From assembly GCA_002718415.1 (NCBI GenBank), contig PBEM01000009.1, positions 1 through 64,000 on the forward strand: 64,000 nucleotides of DNA, given 5' to 3'. Positions 37,709-46,801 of the stretch are shown here, in pieces. Below the pieces are notes generated by a model. That model ran no database searches. It saw only the letters and a list, made by a program, of their open reading frames with translations, and was not told where the DNA came from. Source of the DNA: Chloroflexota bacterium. GTDB taxonomy: Bacteria > Chloroflexota > Dehalococcoidia > Lucifugimonadales > Lucifugimonadaceae. The translations under genes were made by a program, and so were the position numbers. Each line of letters starts with the position of its first letter. The first letter of the stretch is position 1.

Positions 37709-38299
37709 CTAATTATTTTTCAGTATTTCAGTTGTTAACTGATCGAGAATTTTCTCTAAAGATGGTTTTGTAGAAGGTCCTATAATTCTATGGATAATTT
37801 TCCCTTTAGAATCAATTATAATTTTTTCTGGAATTCCTCTTACTCCAAAATCTATGGCAATTTGACCATTTTTATCTATAGCATTCGGATATTGAATATC
37901 ATTTTTATTTATGAAATCTAATACATTTTCTTTTGTATCCCAAACAGATACTCCTAAAAATTGTACATTTCTATCACTCCATTCTTTAGATAAATTTGAT
38001 AATACAGGACCTTCTTGTATACACGGTATACACCATGAAGACCAAAAATCTAAAATTATTATCTTTCCTGGGTAATCTTTTTTAGAGATTTGATCTCCTA
38101 AAAGTGTTTTTATTGTAAAATCTTTATCTTCTGGTATAGCAATAGGAGCATATGAAAAACTAGAATTAACACCTAATTGATTATTATCATCTGATTTACC
38201 TAAACTAGATATCAATAATATAATAATTAATAATGATATAGGTAATAATGCTAGAATAATTTTTTTTCTATTTTTCATCAGTTTGATTTGTAATTTCAT
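37709..38299 (-). CDS. TlpA/ResA/CcmG-like membrane-anchored thioredoxin
   Basis: A 196-residue protein with a signal anchor (about 12-33) and a thioredoxin-like domain carrying the redox motif WCIPC (Cys90, Cys93) and the cis-Pro region GIPEKIIID. It probably keeps apocytochrome haem-binding cysteines reduced, in line with its place at the end of the ccm block. The start at 38299 overlaps the upstream gene by 32 bases; an in-frame ATG at 38278 would cut the overlap to 11 and is possible. Confidence 0.87.
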   Translation of the reverse strand: MKLQIKLMKNRKKIILALLPISLLIIILLISSLGKSDDNNQLGVNSSFSYAPIAIPEDKDFTIKTLLGDQISKKDYPGKIIILDFWSSWCIPCIQEGPVLSNLSKEWSDRNVQFLGVSVWDTKENVLDFINKNDIQYPNAIDKNGQIAIDFGVRGIPEKIIIDSKGKIIHRIIGPSTKPSLEKILDQLTTEILKNN

Positions 38300-39452
38300 C
38301 CATTAATTTTTTTCGATTAGAGAAATATTCTTCTGAAGAAATTTTATTATCTTCATATTTTTTATCCAAAATAGCAATTAGTTTTATATTTTCTAATTGA
38401 TAGTTAGAAAATTTTGATATGTAATTTTTTTTTCTAAAAATTACTAAACCTAAAATCAATAATAGAATTATTGAGATAAATATAACTAGAACGATAGAAT
38501 ATCCTCTACTTTTTAGGAAATCTACTGTTTTTTCCTGAATATTTGGTTCTGGAAGATCTGTAAACTCTACATTCAGCTGCGAATTTCTTATAATATTTTC
38601 CCCTTTAAAAACTTTAAAAATTTTATCATTTAAGGTTACATTTTCAGATTTTTTTAAGTATTTGCTAGTTAGTCCTCCATTATTTTCAGGGAGTAAAATT
38701 TTTATTCTATTCGCTCCAAATGGAAGTCGTAGAGGGTAATTAAAGTTATTATTATTATATTTTTTTTCAAAGCTCATTATTATAGAATGTTCTCCTGGCG
38801 GAATGGGATTAGTCATAGCGAAACCTGTATTTATTTCCATAATGTTTCCTTCAGGTAATTGAGATTCTACTGATAAAGAGATATATCCTTCAGGAAGATT
38901 AAATCTAAATAAGTCCAATCCTGTTAATTCTGGACTAGTAATATCAGGTATCCAAGTTGAATCTGAAGTATTAGTTATTTTTGCAACTGATAGAACTGAA
39001 ATGTTTCTATCGCGACCAACTATATTTGTAATCATTATTGTGTAATCTAATATTGAAATATCTTCTAGGGATGGGGAAGACGAATAAATTATTATTTCTA
39101 TATATCCAGGTTCGTTGACTAATATATCTCTATATTCAATATATTCACCTCCAAGTATCAAAATTCTATAATTATATTTTTCCCTATTGTGATCAAAAAT
39201 GAATTTTCCATTTGTATCTATATTTGTAGATTCTACTTCTATTATTTGATTATTATTTTCGTCAATTTTAAAAAGTTTTAAAGTTATATTTTCTGGTAGG
39301 TTTTCTCCTTTAGTACCCATTAAAACTTCACCATATATGAATTCTTTATTTTCAGAAGATTCTGTTACTTCTGTATTAAGTAAAATGATTGTTATTATAA
39401 AAATAATAGATATTAAGATTAGGTTTAGATTCTTATTTTTTTGTTTTATCAT
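38268..39452 (-). CDS. Membrane protein with N-terminal beta-rich extracytoplasmic region, ccm cluster
   Basis: A 394-residue protein with an N-terminal signal/anchor (about 10-27), a long extracytoplasmic beta-rich part that starts like a carboxypeptidase-regulatory or Ig-like domain (FIYGEVLMGTKG), and a transmembrane helix at about 315-340. A short cytoplasmic tail resembles a SHOCT-like helix pair (LIAILDKKYEDNKISSEEY). I do not recognise a named family. Its position between ccm genes and the TlpA gene suggests a part in cytochrome c maturation. It overlaps both neighbours slightly. Confidence 0.6.
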   Translation of the reverse strand: MIKQKNKNLNLILISIIFIITIILLNTEVTESSENKEFIYGEVLMGTKGENLPENITLKLFKIDENNNQIIEVESTNIDTNGKFIFDHNREKYNYRILILGGEYIEYRDILVNEPGYIEIIIYSSSPSLEDISILDYTIMITNIVGRDRNISVLSVAKITNTSDSTWIPDITSPELTGLDLFRFNLPEGYISLSVESQLPEGNIMEINTGFAMTNPIPPGEHSIIMSFEKKYNNNNFNYPLRLPFGANRIKILLPENNGGLTSKYLKKSENVTLNDKIFKVFKGENIIRNSQLNVEFTDLPEPNIQEKTVDFLKSRGYSIVLVIFISIILLLILGLVIFRKKNYISKFSNYQLENIKLIAILDKKYEDNKISSEEYFSNRKKLMDEITNQTDEK

Positions 39453-39624
39453 TATTTAATTCTTGTTTTGTTTTTTCTATTTCTTTCTCAATTTTGGAAT
39501 AGATAATTTGGTTATTAGAATTTTTACTATGTTCATTTTTGTTTATTTCATTACTGAATAAAATAGGATATAAAACCACACATATAGAAAAAATAACAAT
39601 TATTGTAATTAAGAATACGTACAT
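39433..39624 (-). CDS. Small single-span membrane protein, CcmI N-terminus-like
   Basis: A 63-residue protein with one N-terminal transmembrane helix (about 3-24) and a charged, probably helical tail (KIEKEIEKTKQELNNDK). It resembles the short membrane module at the start of CcmI/CycH, and it occupies the position expected between ccmF and the rest of the maturation genes. The downstream gene starts 20 bases before its end. Assignment is by layout only. Confidence 0.5.
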   Translation of the reverse strand: MYVFLITIIVIFSICVVLYPILFSNEINKNEHSKNSNNQIIYSKIEKEIEKTKQELNNDKTKK

Positions 39625-39627
39625 TAT

Positions 39628-41661
39628 TTAGAAATTATTATTTTTTTTATTTCTACTAGTGGGCCACAAAGCAAAAATTGTTCCGAATATAAAAAACGGA
39701 CCTGAAATCCAAAGCCATGACGCAAGCGGATTAATACTTACAGCTAAACCTATCCTACCATCTTCCAAGAAATCTCGTGGTATGACATAAAGATCTTCTA
39801 TAGGGGTAGATAATATTCCTGATCTGACAGAGATTTGATTGAAATTAGGAAAGAATTCATGTTTTAAAATAATATTTCCAATTTTTTTATCATTAATTCC
39901 TCTTATATTTTTTGGTATTTTGTATCCATTTGATTCCTCTTCATAATATTCTTTATATTCTGAGGGATTAATTTTATAAATATTCATATATGCTGAACTA
40001 GTAATCCTATCAGGTTTGGTATTTTCTATTAGATCAATATATTCAATTCGGTAATTATCTAAAACTATACTTTCTTCTAAAAAAATAGCTTGATCCGTTC
40101 TTTGATCGAAAAAGTTTGTTCCTATTACTCCCATACCAATCATAATGATAGAAATATGTACTATATAACCTCCGTGTCTTTGGCGATTAGAATTAATTAA
40201 ATTCCACCAAGCAAAAAATTTATTATCTCCAGAGGATATTCTAATTTTAGTATTTTGAACCCAGTCTTGAAATATTGAGATAATTGCAAAAGATAAAGAT
40301 CCAAAAGCTATTGCTGCTAAGTATTTTTCTAAACCTATAAAAATAATTAATATAATAATAATTAAGAGTGAGATTGTTAGCGGAAAAAAAATTTTATTTA
40401 CTAATTGTTTTGGATCTGATTTTCTCCAGTTTAGCAATGGTCCTATTCCCATCATTAATACTAATAATATTAATAATGGCCCGTTAGTACGATTAAAATA
40501 TGGCGCTGCTACCGTTACACTTATATCTCTGATAACGTCTGAAAAAACGGGATAAATCACTCCCCACAGCGTTATAAATGTGATGCACAATAGTAAAAAA
40601 TTATTTATTAAGAATGATGCTTCTCTTGACAAGAAAGATTCCATATTTCTTTCAGATCGAATTTTAGGTATTCTCCAAAAAAATATTGTAAATGAAAATA
40701 TTAGACTGAAAATTAGAAATCCTAAAAAAATGTAACCAAGAGTGGACGATGCAAATGAATGCACAGAAACTACTGGTCCACCTCTGTTAATAAATGTTCC
40801 AAATTGAGCTAATATAAATGCGATATTAAGTAGAATAATATTCCAAATTTGAAACATACCTCTTCTTTTTTGTACCATAATTGAGTGAATGAAAGCAGTG
40901 AGAGCTAACCAAGGCATCAGAGCAACATTTTCTATTGGATCCCAACTCCAGTATCCTCCCCAACCTAATATAGTATAAGCCCACCATGCTCCAAGTAACA
41001 TACCAATGCCTAAAATTCCCCATGATAGCAATGTTGTGATGCGGCCAATATCAACCCAATCGTCTAATTTATTTCCATTAATTAATGATCCATTTGCGAA
41101 AGCAAAAGGGATAGTTATTATTGCTAGGCCAGCCATTAACATTGGAGGATGACTGAACATTCCTGGATGTAATAAAAGAGGATTAATTCCTATACCATCT
41201 ACTACCTCTTTATTCATGTGTTCGAAAGGATTAGCAAAAAAGGCTAAAACTAAAATATAGAAAAATATCACTCCAGATAAGATAGTAGTTGACCAAGGTA
41301 TAATATCTTTGTTTTTTAACTTACTGAATCTTAGAACAATAGATGATGCAAATGTTAATATGAAAGTGATATATAATAATGAGCCTTCATTACCTGAATA
41401 AAAAGCTACCCAGACATAAGATTTGTCCATTGCTAAATTAGAATGATCATGAACATATTTAACAGAAAAATCATTTGATATAAAAAGGTATATTAAAGAA
41501 ATTACTGAAATTGAGACGCTTAATGTAGTCATATATATAGATCTACGACTACTTATAATAAGTTCCGGAGAATTAGTTAATATACCCACTAGATTTCCAA
41601 TTATTCCGTAAAGTGATAAACAGAGACCAAGCAGTAAACATGTGTATCCTAATTCTGACAT
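39628..41661 (-). CDS. ccmF: Haem lyase subunit CcmF
   Basis: A 677-residue polytopic membrane protein that attaches haem to apocytochrome c. The tryptophan-rich WWD motif is seen as LGWGGYWSWDPIENVALMPWL (about 225-245, quoted in part), with conserved His residues in LLHPGMFSHPP and VSVHSFA. It has about 15 transmembrane helices and a C-terminal periplasmic domain starting near NFFDQRTDQAIFLEE. Length is typical. It lies 26 bases after ccmH and provides the cytochromes of the upstream respiratory complex. Confidence 0.93.
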   Translation of the reverse strand: MSELGYTCLLLGLCLSLYGIIGNLVGILTNSPELIISSRRSIYMTTLSVSISVISLIYLFISNDFSVKYVHDHSNLAMDKSYVWVAFYSGNEGSLLYITFILTFASSIVLRFSKLKNKDIIPWSTTILSGVIFFYILVLAFFANPFEHMNKEVVDGIGINPLLLHPGMFSHPPMLMAGLAIITIPFAFANGSLINGNKLDDWVDIGRITTLLSWGILGIGMLLGAWWAYTILGWGGYWSWDPIENVALMPWLALTAFIHSIMVQKRRGMFQIWNIILLNIAFILAQFGTFINRGGPVVSVHSFASSTLGYIFLGFLIFSLIFSFTIFFWRIPKIRSERNMESFLSREASFLINNFLLLCITFITLWGVIYPVFSDVIRDISVTVAAPYFNRTNGPLLILLVLMMGIGPLLNWRKSDPKQLVNKIFFPLTISLLIIIILIIFIGLEKYLAAIAFGSLSFAIISIFQDWVQNTKIRISSGDNKFFAWWNLINSNRQRHGGYIVHISIIMIGMGVIGTNFFDQRTDQAIFLEESIVLDNYRIEYIDLIENTKPDRITSSAYMNIYKINPSEYKEYYEEESNGYKIPKNIRGINDKKIGNIILKHEFFPNFNQISVRSGILSTPIEDLYVIPRDFLEDGRIGLAVSINPLASWLWISGPFFIFGTIFALWPTSRNKKNNNF

Positions 41662-41687
41662 TTATCCTTTTATTCCTATATTTTTTT

Positions 41688-42077
41688 TCATTTTCTTTTT
41701 TTTATATTTTTGTATGTATTTAATATAATGAGTACACCTGTTACAAATATTGTAGTAGGAATAATCCATAAAAAAATATTTAATCCTTTTTGGGGAGGAT
41801 ATGCTAATACTTCTTCCCCATATCTATTAACAAAAAAGTCTCTTATTTGTTCGTTTGTTTTTCCTTCAGATAATTGATTTAAAATTGTGATCTTCATATC
41901 TTTTGCAAGTTGAGATTGAGATTGATCTAATGTTTGTGCGTCACATATAGGACACATAATTTGTTTTGAAAGTTGATATGATCTTTGCTCTAAAGTTAAA
42001 TCATTTTCGTTTATACATCCAAAAAATAGAATGAAAAATAAAGATAAGAATATTAAAACTTTTTTTTGATGAAGCAT
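41688..42077 (-). CDS. ccmH: Cytochrome c maturation protein CcmH
   Basis: A 129-residue protein with a lipoprotein-like signal ending in FFGC (Cys21), the redox motif CPIC (Cys42, Cys45), the family stretch RSYQLSKQIMCPICDAQTLD, the RDFFVNRYGEEVLAYPP signature, and one C-terminal transmembrane helix (about 103-122). It handles reduction of apocytochrome disulfides beside CcmF. The Cys pair reads MCPICDAQ where relatives commonly have RCPVCQGQ. Confidence 0.92.
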   Translation of the reverse strand: MLHQKKVLIFLSLFFILFFGCINENDLTLEQRSYQLSKQIMCPICDAQTLDQSQSQLAKDMKITILNQLSEGKTNEQIRDFFVNRYGEEVLAYPPQKGLNIFLWIIPTTIFVTGVLIILNTYKNIKKRK

Positions 42078-42140
42078 ATTTAGTGTATTACTAGGTGAAT
42101 ATTAATGACTTAGTAAGTATAAGTTTGATTAATATAATAA

Positions 42141-42701
42141 TTAATCTTCTTCCAGTGGAGTACCTGAAGTTTTGTATATATACGTAACTATTTCAAAAAT
42201 ATCAGATTCATTTAATAATTTTCCATATCCCGGCATAGGCCCTCTGCCACCTTGTATAAAACCTACCATTGCATCCCTTGAATAATTATTTGTGGATTCT
42301 ATAAGATTTGGAGGAGATTTTTCATACGGAGCATATGCATCTTCAGAAATGATATATTCTGCAACAGGACCGTTCCCATCTAGATTTGTTCCATGGCACA
42401 TACTGCAATTAACTCGATAAAGATCTTTTGCATTTATCTCATTGTAAGAATGAGATTTCTTGGAAATTAGTAAAGTTTCATCTGAACTAGATTTAAAAAC
42501 TACAGCTTTTGAAGAAGCTTCAATTCTAGGAGGCTCTTGAGATTTATATGCTTGAGAATAATGCATTTCAGAAAAAATTTCAACTGGATAAGTATTAGTC
42601 TGTTGAATACCACTTTTATCCATACACCCAAATAAAAAAATACTACTAAAAATTAAAAATACTATTATATTTTTACTATGTTGTTTAGTCTTGAATAACA
42701 T
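42141..42701 (-). CDS. actE: Alternative complex III subunit ActE, monohaem cytochrome c
   Basis: A 186-residue lipoprotein cytochrome. The signal ends in FLFGC (Cys26, likely lipidated), a single haem site CSMCH is at 99-103, and the probable Met ligand is in GRGPMPGYGK. The N-terminal part with YSQAYKSQEPPR resembles ActE linkers. It would carry electrons from ActA to a soluble carrier or oxidase. It follows actD, as in known act operons. Confidence 0.88.
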   Translation of the reverse strand: MLFKTKQHSKNIIVFLIFSSIFLFGCMDKSGIQQTNTYPVEIFSEMHYSQAYKSQEPPRIEASSKAVVFKSSSDETLLISKKSHSYNEINAKDLYRVNCSMCHGTNLDGNGPVAEYIISEDAYAPYEKSPPNLIESTNNYSRDAMVGFIQGGRGPMPGYGKLLNESDIFEIVTYIYKTSGTPLEED

Positions 42702-42714
42702 AATTTAACTCTTA

Positions 42715-43224
42715 TTAAGAATGTTTAACCTCAATTGCTCCAGCTTTCTCTAGAATTTTTTGTGCATCTTTTACTTTGGAATCATTATCGACTGTAACTA
42801 CAACACCTATTAATCCTTCAGTAATTCTTTTATCATATACTCCTGGAGCTAAATTAGGTAACCTAGATTCAAAAATTATTCCCACTACTGTAGCAATAAC
42901 TCCTGCTAACATCGTCATTTCATACATGATAATAAGCATTGCGAAAATAGATAAGATAGGTTTACCTCCAGTGACTAGAGGATAAGCTATTTGAGTTCCA
43001 GCTGTTAGAAAAACTGCAAGAGTGAAACCAACTATTGCTCCAAATGCAGGGAAACGGAAAAGTCTGTGTTGTGGTACATGTTCCCCAAAAGCACCTTCAG
43101 GATATGGAGTTCCAGTTAGTACATCAAACGACCCTAACTCGTAACCTCCGTTATTAAAGCCATCCATAGCATCTGCTGCAGAATCTGCTTTTTCAAAAAG
43201 TCCTATTAAACTTTGCTTTGCCAT
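42715..43224 (-). CDS. actD: Alternative complex III subunit ActD (DUF3341)
   Basis: A 169-residue membrane subunit with two transmembrane helices (about 62-82 and 95-117). It has the DUF3341 hallmarks: an N-terminal IGLFEKADSAADAM and YELGSFDVLTGTPYPEGAFGEH (in part), then HRLFRFPAFGAIVGF. It contacts ActC in known structures of the complex. It lies 15 bases after the second NrfD gene. Confidence 0.92.
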   Translation of the reverse strand: MAKQSLIGLFEKADSAADAMDGFNNGGYELGSFDVLTGTPYPEGAFGEHVPQHRLFRFPAFGAIVGFTLAVFLTAGTQIAYPLVTGGKPILSIFAMLIIMYEMTMLAGVIATVVGIIFESRLPNLAPGVYDKRITEGLIGVVVTVDNDSKVKDAQKILEKAGAIEVKHS

Positions 43225-43239
43225 TTATTGTCCTCTCTA

Positions 43240-44619
43240 TTAATCTATTTCACGAATAATGGCGGGCACCTTAGCCCTACCAATTTTAACATCGTCTGTA
43301 AATACTTGACTTTCTTTTTGTTCAAAAAGTGGTACAAGTGGAAAAAATCTACTAAATAACAACATAAGGAATGTAACCCATGCAAAAGACCAAACTAATA
43401 TTAGCCATTCTAAACCACTTGGTCTATATGCTTCCCAAGTAAAAACAAAAGGTTGTTTACGAGCTAATCCTGGAACTATAATTAAATATCTTTCTAACCA
43501 CATTCCAATATTTACTAATATCGATGACCAAAACATTAAGGCTATGTTTGATCTTACTGATTTAAATAACCACATACCGACAGGTATGATATAACCAGTA
43601 AATAGAAAAATTATAAAAAGTAAATTCCAAGGCCAATGAAAAATTTGCATCTCTCTTAAAGCTAGTTCAGGAGCATCAAGTCCATAAACCGCAAATATTA
43701 ATTCAAGAAATGTAAAACCTAACCAAGCTGTCGCAACAACTATAAGAAGTCTTGCTAAAGCATCAAAATGTTCAGGTCGAATAAAATCGTCCCATTTCCA
43801 TAACCATCTCATTAGTGCCATCATAGTTACAACTGCAGACACTCCAGAATGAACCGCGCCAATAACGAAATATGGGGCAAAAATTGTAGAGTGCCAACCT
43901 TCCACAGAAGGTATTATTGCGAAATCCCAAGATACTATCGAGTGAACAGATACAAATATTGGTAACATAAGAGCTGAAAGTAAAATTCCTCCTATTGTTT
44001 GCATCTGCCATTGTCTAGGATTTCCTCTCCAACCAAGAGCAAGAATAGTATAAAGGGCGTTTTTCCATCCAGTAGTTCTATCCCTAAGATTACCAAGGTC
44101 AGGAATTAATGCAACATACAAAAATAATGTAGAACCAGTAAGGTAAGTACTTATAGCTACAGGATCCCAAATAAGAGGTGATCTAATATTAGGATAGATT
44201 CCTCTTGAAAAATCATAAGGGATTATATAGTAAATTATTCGCCATGGTCTTCCAGCATGCATAAGTGGAAAAAATAATGCTGTTAATAATGAAAAAACTG
44301 TTAACAATTCTGCAGCTCTAGTTACAGGTCTTCTCCATTCAGCTTGAGTAAGTCTTAATATAGCTGAAATCATTATACCTGCATGAGATATACCAACCCA
44401 GAACACAAACGTTGTAATGAATAGACCCCAGTATACTGGTCTTGATAATCCTGTTACCCCCAGGCCTTTATTTACCATTATTCCTATAGCTGTAAAACCA
44501 ATTAGTACCATAATACCTAGAAGGGCAACTGTTGGAGCCCACCATTTAGGAACGTTAAGTTGTCCATTAAGTAATACTTTGTTTGTGTGTACTTGATTTA
44601 AATCTCTTCTTTGTTGCAT
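43240..44619 (-). CDS. actF: Second NrfD/PsrC-type membrane subunit of alternative complex III (ActF-like)
   Basis: A 459-residue protein with about ten transmembrane helices of the NrfD/PsrC type. Motifs include WGLFITTFVFWVGISHAG near the quinol site, AAELLTVFSLLTALFFPLMHAGRPW, and WRRPVTRAAEL. It immediately follows the ActC gene, whereas in many act operons the second NrfD gene lies after actE. Both copies are close to 460 residues. Which one binds quinol cannot be fixed here, so the ActF label follows order and is provisional. Confidence 0.8.
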   Translation of the reverse strand: MQQRRDLNQVHTNKVLLNGQLNVPKWWAPTVALLGIMVLIGFTAIGIMVNKGLGVTGLSRPVYWGLFITTFVFWVGISHAGIMISAILRLTQAEWRRPVTRAAELLTVFSLLTALFFPLMHAGRPWRIIYYIIPYDFSRGIYPNIRSPLIWDPVAISTYLTGSTLFLYVALIPDLGNLRDRTTGWKNALYTILALGWRGNPRQWQMQTIGGILLSALMLPIFVSVHSIVSWDFAIIPSVEGWHSTIFAPYFVIGAVHSGVSAVVTMMALMRWLWKWDDFIRPEHFDALARLLIVVATAWLGFTFLELIFAVYGLDAPELALREMQIFHWPWNLLFIIFLFTGYIIPVGMWLFKSVRSNIALMFWSSILVNIGMWLERYLIIVPGLARKQPFVFTWEAYRPSGLEWLILVWSFAWVTFLMLLFSRFFPLVPLFEQKESQVFTDDVKIGRAKVPAIIREID

Positions 44620-44628
44620 AAATTTTAT

Positions 44629-46035
44629 CTAGTCGGGTTTAGCTACTAGAACTCCATGTGTTTTCATATATTTTATAGGTTTCGCTAAAAGATTAAATTG
44701 TTGAACTTCCCAAATAGAAAGCACAGGTATAACACGAGAAATAAGTAATACAGGTAGGAATGCTAGAGAAATACCACCAATAATTATAAGAATATCTAGA
44801 TAATTAGGTAAAACCAATTCGGGTATAATCTTTAGGTACTTTTCGTGGATACTTTCAGTAGGAACAGACCATGCAGTCACAAATAGCCTCAATCTGTCCA
44901 AAAATAATCCTATTAATATTAATATTGCACCTATAATTGGGCCATTAACACTTCTTCTAACCTTATTCCAAATTAACCACCACCAAGGAGCTATCCATAT
45001 AAAAAATGCACCTGTTAAAAATACCCACATCATAGGTCCAGTAATTAATAATTCAATCCATGCTATATCATTAGCTGATCTTCCATACCAAAAAACTATA
45101 AATGCAGAATAGAAGAAATATATCCATAATAATGTCAGTGCAAAAAGTAATCTTGATAAAGACCAAAATTGATCAACATGTATGTATTTTTCTAATTTAA
45201 AGTATTTTCTTATTATCCAAAGCGATGCTACAACTATTGCCACTCCTCCCTGAAGAGATGTAATTGCATGGTACATTGGAAAAATAGCATCTCTCCAACC
45301 AGGAACCATAGACATTGCGAAATCAGTAGCAAATAGGAAATTTACAAATATCAAAATTAAGAAATAAAAAGTGCCGAACATACCTATTCGCATTCTTAGT
45401 GTCCTCCATTGAGAGTCAGTTCCTATCCATCCTCTAGAAAGAGTTTTACCAAGATTTTTTCTCCAGCCAGAAGAATGTTCACGCATGGCAGCAAAGTCAG
45501 GTAAAGCGGCAGAATAAAATAAAGCTAATCCTGTCAAGACTAGGCCCATAAGAGCTACATAATCCCATACATGAGGTGAATATATAGGACCCTCAAACCA
45601 AATTGATCTTCTTCTAACACCATCGACCATTAATGGAGGCAACATCATCATAAGTGGAATAATTAGTATTAGAGTTGATACACCTGTTAAGGAAAAAATA
45701 GCTGAAATTCTTGTGACTGGTCGTACCCAGTTTGCTTTAGCTAATACAGGGGCAATACCGACCATAGGGGCTCCTCCACCTACCGATAAAAGGAAAGAAA
45801 TTAAAGCTGCTACATAACCCCATTTTGTAGAATCATCATGATCAGCAAAATATTTAACTATTAGTGCTATTATTCCAATAATTGACAATATAGATAATAG
45901 TATCGATATTTGTTTTATTTTCTTTGAACCAGTAACCGTTGTAGCAATAAGATCCTTAGTTATTTCATTAAAAGGGACATTTTTAGGAGGTAAATGATGT
46001 CCTTTATTATGAGTATTTGTGTCGGTCTTACTCAT
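44629..46035 (-). CDS. actC: NrfD/PsrC-type membrane subunit ActC of alternative complex III
   Basis: A 468-residue polytopic protein with about ten helices. It contains VGGGAPMVGIAPVLAKANWVRP and FSLTGVSTLILIIPLMM, then WDYVALMGLVLTG and WIAPWWWLIWN. Its sequence is clearly related to the next gene but only distantly similar, an old duplication. It overlaps the Fe-S subunit gene by eight bases, which supports tight co-expression with ActB. Confidence 0.85.
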   Translation of the reverse strand: MSKTDTNTHNKGHHLPPKNVPFNEITKDLIATTVTGSKKIKQISILLSILSIIGIIALIVKYFADHDDSTKWGYVAALISFLLSVGGGAPMVGIAPVLAKANWVRPVTRISAIFSLTGVSTLILIIPLMMMLPPLMVDGVRRRSIWFEGPIYSPHVWDYVALMGLVLTGLALFYSAALPDFAAMREHSSGWRKNLGKTLSRGWIGTDSQWRTLRMRIGMFGTFYFLILIFVNFLFATDFAMSMVPGWRDAIFPMYHAITSLQGGVAIVVASLWIIRKYFKLEKYIHVDQFWSLSRLLFALTLLWIYFFYSAFIVFWYGRSANDIAWIELLITGPMMWVFLTGAFFIWIAPWWWLIWNKVRRSVNGPIIGAILILIGLFLDRLRLFVTAWSVPTESIHEKYLKIIPELVLPNYLDILIIIGGISLAFLPVLLISRVIPVLSIWEVQQFNLLAKPIKYMKTHGVLVAKPD

Positions 46036-46780
46036 GTGATATAGCTTCCTCAGAATGTGATTCTATTTTTTTTTCAGGATCAACCTTAGCAAGGTAAGTT
46101 ACATTTTGTTCCAAATTCAAATGTGGTAAAAGTTTATAATTGCGATCATCATTTTTAAGTTTTGACACTTTACTTTCTTTATCATTTAGATCACCGAAAA
46201 CTAAAGCAGAAGTAGGGCATGCCTGACTACATGCGGTTTGTATTTCTCCATCAACTATACCACGATTTTCCTTATTTGCTGTTCTAACTCCTCTACGAAT
46301 TCTTTGGATGCAAAAACTACATTTTTCCATTATTCCTCTGCTTCTAACAGTTACATCTGGGTTCAGATGATTTCTTAGCGAATCAGGCCAAACAGGTTCC
46401 CAATAGTTGAAAAATCTCACTGTAAATGGACAACCATTAGCACAGTATCTTGTCCCTACACATCTGTTATATACCTGAATATTTAAACCTTCCGAATTAT
46501 GATAGGTAGCATAAACTGGACAAACTGGCTCACATGGAGCATTTTCACATTGTTGACATAAAATAGGAATGAAACGAGCGTGTACATCAGGGAAATCACC
46601 TTCCCAATAACGTTCTACTCTAATCCAAGAAATTGCACGAGCTCTTTCAAATCTATTTTGTGTGTTAAGTGGGATGTTATTTTCTGATTGACATGCTAAC
46701 ACACAAGCCTGACATCCCGTGCATTTATCAATATCTACTACCATACCCCAATTTTGTTTTCCAAATTCTGCTGTTGTCAA
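46028..46780 (-). CDS. Fe-S subunit of alternative complex III (separate C-terminal part of ActB)
   Basis: A 250-residue polyferredoxin with four cysteine groups: CTGCQACVLACQSEN (about 19-33), CQQCENAPCEPVCP, CVGTRYCANGCPF and CSFCIQRIRRG...CSQACPTSALVFG. This matches the four-cluster chain of NrfC/PsrB-like subunits. In Chloroflexus ActB it is fused to the Mo-like chain; here it is a separate gene 21 bases after that chain. No signal peptide is seen, so export with the Tat-dependent partner is likely. Confidence 0.88.
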   Translation of the reverse strand: MTTAEFGKQNWGMVVDIDKCTGCQACVLACQSENNIPLNTQNRFERARAISWIRVERYWEGDFPDVHARFIPILCQQCENAPCEPVCPVYATYHNSEGLNIQVYNRCVGTRYCANGCPFTVRFFNYWEPVWPDSLRNHLNPDVTVRSRGIMEKCSFCIQRIRRGVRTANKENRGIVDGEIQTACSQACPTSALVFGDLNDKESKVSKLKNDDRNYKLLPHLNLEQNVTYLAKVDPEKKIESHSEEAISHE

Positions 46781-46801
46781 ATTTTGTTTTCCTTATATTA
46801 A

